Part shown: positions 4,790-7,305 of the stretch, piece after piece
How the letters are laid out: each line of letters begins with the position of its first letter
How positions within the stretch are numbered: the stretch's first letter is position 1
Source: an uncultured Oscillibacter sp.
Lineage (GTDB): Bacteria > Bacillota > Clostridia > Oscillospirales > Oscillospiraceae
Direction of reading: 5' to 3'
Length of the DNA stretch: 7,305 bases
Assembly (NCBI GenBank): GCA_947245315.1
Contig: CAMXNV010000109.1
Location: 1-7,305 of the forward strand
Position numbers and translations under genes: made by a program
The notes under the pieces: model-generated
What the model was told of the DNA's origin: nothing
Database searches by the model: none
Seen by the model: only the letters and a program-made list of their open reading frames with translations

Positions 4790-5830
4790 TCAGCCGTTTC
4801 GAACCCGCAGGGAGGGCTCCAGCACCCGGGCCATCATGATTGCGGCCTGGGCCCGGGTGAGTTCCCGGTCCCCGCCGAAGTTCCCGGCGGCGTCCACCCC
4901 GGTGAGTACACCCGCCTGATAGAGGTTCAGGATTCGCTGGGCTTTTGGGGTTTCCTCGTTGACGTCGGGGACGGTTACCGTCTCGTTCAGGATGTCCAGC
5001 TCCCCGGCAACGGCGCTTACTAGCCACGCGAACATATCCCGCCGGGCGCTGTCGCTAGAGAAGCGGGCGAGGGCGTCATAGTCCTCGATCCCGTTTTCCC
5101 CGGCCAGCGGGGCCAGCAGGTCTGAGATCAGGTCGGCCTTGTTTTCGCTGGTTAGGTAGACCAGGGCGGGATACCACCAGGCGGAGGCCAGGCGGGTGAA
5201 GTTTGTGGTGTTGTACCAGAAGACGGAGTTTCCGTCTGGATCGTCGAAGTCCTCAAAGCAGTAGCCGGTGCCCTGGAAGCCCTGGGTCATGGTGCCGGGC
5301 TCCGAGTGATAGGACTGCCGGAGGCCCTGATAGGTGCGGATGTGATTGTAGCCCTCGAAGCCGATTTCCAGCCGGCAGGTCTCCGGGAGGGAGTCGTCCT
5401 CCTCCTCCAGGCTGAGGCAGAAATAGGGATTTATGCCGCCGGTGTAGGAGTGGGGGAGTTCCCCCGCCGGGTAGGAGGCGATCAGGCCGCCGTCCTCATC
5501 GAGGAACCGGAGGTAGGGCTGGCTCATGTCCGGCAGCTCCGGCACGGTCCCGTCCCCGCCGCACTGCAAATCGTACAGCCTCGCCGCCAGCATCACCAGC
5601 TGGGCCACGGTCAGCTTCCCCTGGGGGTTGAACGCCGTGTCCGAGGTTCCGTTCATCAACCCCCGCTCATAGCAGAGCTTGACGGCCTCATAGGAGGCGC
5701 CGCCCTCCGCCACGTCGGCGAAGCCGGGGTACTCCCGATATGTTGTGGTCTCTGTCTCCGTTGCGCCACAAGGGATTGCGAGCGCAGACAGGAATACAGC
5801 CGTTAAAATCAGTCCGAGAATACGTTTCAT
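4790..5830 (-). CDS. secreted SLH-domain (S-layer homology) protein
   Basis: The ATG at 5830-5828 is chosen because AGAAAGGA lies 8 bases upstream (5846-5839) and it starts a clear Sec signal peptide (MKRILGLILTAVFLSALAIPCGA, cleavage likely before TETE). An upstream in-frame ATG at 5893 would add 21 residues without a matching signal. The 346-residue product has an N-terminal SLH repeat at about 35-90 (FADVAEGGASYEAVKLCYERGLMNG...LTVAQLVMLAARLY). A weaker SLH-like segment follows near 260-280 (SARRDMFAWLVSAVAG), then a clear SLH repeat at about 288-341 (PDVNEETPKAQRILNLYQAGVLTG...ELTRAQAAIMMARVL). SLH repeats usually bind pyruvylated secondary cell-wall polymer. The middle, about 90-255, is an aromatic-rich, acidic region I do not recognise, with no catalytic motif. 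PC in the signal does not fit a lipobox. Role probably cell-wall-attached; substrate unknown. Confidence 0.85.
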   Translation of the reverse strand: MKRILGLILTAVFLSALAIPCGATETETTTYREYPGFADVAEGGASYEAVKLCYERGLMNGTSDTAFNPQGKLTVAQLVMLAARLYDLQCGGDGTVPELPDMSQPYLRFLDEDGGLIASYPAGELPHSYTGGINPYFCLSLEEEDDSLPETCRLEIGFEGYNHIRTYQGLRQSYHSEPGTMTQGFQGTGYCFEDFDDPDGNSVFWYNTTNFTRLASAWWYPALVYLTSENKADLISDLLAPLAGENGIEDYDALARFSSDSARRDMFAWLVSAVAGELDILNETVTVPDVNEETPKAQRILNLYQAGVLTGVDAAGNFGGDRELTRAQAAIMMARVLEPSLRVRNG

Positions 5831-5864
5831 CGTCCAAGTCCTTTCTATTCGCTGGAAACGGGTT

Positions 5865-5884
5865 TTACAATTTGTAATATTACA
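5865..5884. promoter_or_regulatory. overlapping palindromes upstream of the SLH gene, operator-like
   Basis: TTACAATTTGTAA (5865-5877, one central base) and TGTAATATTACA (5873-5884) are both perfect dyads and share five bases, giving alternating TTACA/TGTAA half-sites. They lie 35-54 bases before the SLH start codon, in an A/T-rich leader that probably carries the promoter. I cannot assign the site to a regulator family, and clear -35/-10 boxes are not evident. Confidence 0.45.
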
Positions 5885-5908
5885 GATGAACAATACAATC
5901 CGTATACT

Positions 5909-6625
5909 TCATTTCCTCTGCCCCTTCTCCGCGCGGAGCTTCTCCGCCAGCTCCTCCGGGCTGGAGATGACGCGTTCTTCGGGGAGATAGTTTTTCCTTT
6001 GGATGAGGCCCAGGAGGACCACCGCGGGGAGCAGCAGGAGGTACAGCCTCCGGTCCCCGTAATAGGCGGCCAGGAGGGCCACGCTCATGAGGCACAGCCC
6101 GAAGCCCACGTCAAAGACGGCATGGGGCAGCCCCCGAAGCCGGTACACCCTCAGATACCGGAGGAAGGAGTCCACGGGCATCCAGACGGTGAACAGCACG
6201 CCCGCGAAGGCCAGCACCATGTAGAAGACCTTGCCCAGGGCCTCGCCGAAGAAGCGGATATAGTCCCCCTCCCCCTGGAGGGGGGCCACCTCATGGGTGA
6301 CCACGTAGACGCAGGCCTTGGCCAGGAGCACCAGCAGGGGGACGAACAGGGTGGAGCAGCAGACGAGGATGGCCGTGTTGATCTGGTGAACCGTGCTGCT
6401 CAGGGAATGCTGCTTCAGCCAGAAGCGCAGCGCCGCGCTGACGAGGCCGCACAGGAAATAGAGCCCCAGGAAGTAAGCCAGCAGTCTGGGCAGCCTCGCG
6501 CAGCTCTCCGGGCGGAGCCCCAGGGCGTTGGTGAGGAAGGAGACCGGGTAGGTGTTGCTTTTCAGGCATTCCCAGAGCTGGGGGACCTCCACCAGCAGGG
6601 TGTCGATCCACGCGGTCAGTTCCAT
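5909..6625 (-). CDS. polytopic membrane protein of unknown function
   Basis: I do not recognise the family. The 238-residue product has about five hydrophobic segments: 48-68, 85-109, 131-150, 169-189 and 193-208. An amphipathic N-terminus of about 45 residues carries no signal peptide, and the charged C-terminal tail (LPEERVISSPEELAEKLRAEKGQRK) is probably cytoplasmic. A basic loop FLRYLRVYRLRGLPHAV (154-170) lies between helices 3 and 4. Cysteines are frequent in the first half (20, 42, 59, 89, 90, 105). The ATG at 6625-6623 lies only 10 bases after the serS stop, with no strong Shine-Dalgarno site (GAGAG at best), so translation may be coupled to serS. It has no sequence sign of transport, enzymatic or secretion function. 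Confidence 0.75.
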   Translation of the reverse strand: MELTAWIDTLLVEVPQLWECLKSNTYPVSFLTNALGLRPESCARLPRLLAYFLGLYFLCGLVSAALRFWLKQHSLSSTVHQINTAILVCCSTLFVPLLVLLAKACVYVVTHEVAPLQGEGDYIRFFGEALGKVFYMVLAFAGVLFTVWMPVDSFLRYLRVYRLRGLPHAVFDVGFGLCLMSVALLAAYYGDRRLYLLLLPAVVLLGLIQRKNYLPEERVISSPEELAEKLRAEKGQRK

Positions 6626-6635
6626 AGGGAATCTC

Positions 6636-7305
6636 TCAGCGGGCGGCGGGGACCAGCTTCTCGGTTCCGCCCATGTAGGGGCGCAGCACCTCGGGAATCA
6701 CCACGGTGCCGTCGGCCTGCAAATTGTTCTCCAAAAAGGCGATGAGCATCCGAGGGGGGGCCACGCAGGTGTTGTTCAGCGTGTGGCAGAGCTGGGTTTT
6801 GCCGGAGTCGTCCTTGTAGCGGATCCGCAGCCGCCGGGCCTGGGCGTCTCCCAGGTTGGAGCAGGAGCAGACCTCGAAGTATTTCTGCTGCCGGGGGGAC
6901 CAGGCCTCGATGTCGCAGGACTTGACCTTCAGGTCCGCCAAATCGCCGGAGCAGCACTCCAGCTGCCGCACGGGGATATCCAAGGACCGGAACAGCTCCA
7001 CGGAGAACTGCCACAGCTTCTCATACCACATAGGGGACTCCTCGGGCTTGCAGACCACGATCATCTCCTGCTTCTCGAACTGGTGGATCCGGTACACGCC
7101 CCGCTCCTCGATGCCGTGAGCGCCCTTCTCCTTCCGGAAGCAGGGGGAGTAGGAGGTCAGGGTCTGGGGCAGCTTTTCATTGGGCACGATCTGGTCAATG
7201 AAGCGCCCGATCATGGAGTGCTCGCTGGTGCCGATGAGGTACAGGTCCTCGCCCTCGATCTTGTACATCATGCCGTCCATATCGGTCTGGGACATGACGC
7301 CCTCC
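6636..7305 (-). CDS. serS: seryl-tRNA synthetase, C-terminal part (5' end outside window)
   Basis: Cytoplasmic class II synthetase charging tRNA-Ser (and tRNA-Sec where present). The frame is open to the window edge, so the N-terminal tRNA-binding coiled coil and motif 1 are missing; about 222 catalytic-domain residues remain. Visible: YKIEGEDLYLIGTSEHSMIGRF (the TSE serine-binding segment), motif 2 with CFRKEKGAHGIEERGVYRIHQFEKQE, the SCDIEAW and YFEVCSCSNLGDAQARRLRIRY segments, and motif 3 NNTCVAPPRMLIAFLENNLQADGTVVIPEVLRPYMGG. The TSEH and FRKE-type motifs differ from the usual bacterial PTAEVPL and FRSEAGSAGRDTRG, and look more like archaeal or divergent SerRS (from memory). Stop TGA at 6638-6636. 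The first ATG in view (7295) is internal. Confidence 0.95.
   Translation of the reverse strand, partial: EGVMSQTDMDGMMYKIEGEDLYLIGTSEHSMIGRFIDQIVPNEKLPQTLTSYSPCFRKEKGAHGIEERGVYRIHQFEKQEMIVVCKPEESPMWYEKLWQFSVELFRSLDIPVRQLECCSGDLADLKVKSCDIEAWSPRQQKYFEVCSCSNLGDAQARRLRIRYKDDSGKTQLCHTLNNTCVAPPRMLIAFLENNLQADGTVVIPEVLRPYMGGTEKLVPAAR

Noticed and set aside
5306..5806. Plus-strand open frame of 166 codons
   Set aside because: It is opposite the SLH protein gene, which has a signal peptide, ribosome binding site and SLH repeats.
5831..5893. Upstream ATG at 5893 as start of the SLH protein
   Set aside because: It would put 21 polar residues before the signal peptide; the ATG at 5830 has a well-spaced ribosome binding site and begins the signal directly.

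Overview
The window looks like a core-genome stretch of a GC-rich Firmicute. The tRNA-sensing T-box leader, the strong sigma-A promoter, the purine-rich Shine-Dalgarno sites, the S-layer-homology (SLH) protein and the MinD-like/methylglyoxal synthase-like neighbourhood all point to Clostridia, probably Oscillospiraceae-like; the family placement is inference. Every gene I can support is on the minus strand, so transcription runs from high to low coordinates.

In transcription order: (1) 7305-6636, the C-terminal part of a seryl-tRNA synthetase, cut by the window edge, followed 10 bases later by an unrecognised five-helix membrane protein (6625-5909). (2) 5830-4790, a secreted SLH-domain protein with its own leader region, in which two overlapping perfect palindromes sit. 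(3) 4734-2390, a compact cluster mscL - rsmG - minD-like ATPase - mgsA-like, with mscL and rsmG overlapping by 4 bases and short gaps after that; a possible internal promoter lies at the end of rsmG. (4) 2389-1958, a non-coding stretch containing five successive GC-rich hairpins between short inverted ends. (5) 1957-202, a consensus promoter, a T-box riboswitch with terminator, an AGGAGT-rich inverted repeat, and hisS. (6) 201-1, a spacer with several hairpins, then possibly the first codons of the next gene.

The T-box specifier loop reads GAC (Asp) rather than a His codon, which suggests that hisS is the first gene of a hisS-aspS operon controlled by uncharged tRNA-Asp. The most unusual protein is the methylglyoxal synthase-like one, in which the position of the catalytic aspartate is a serine. 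The MinD-like ATPase stops where the membrane-targeting helix normally begins, and no minC or minE is adjacent. I see no defence system, CRISPR array, transposase, tRNA or rRNA. Most of the window is ordinary housekeeping; the points of interest are in the intergenic regions and in these two divergent proteins.
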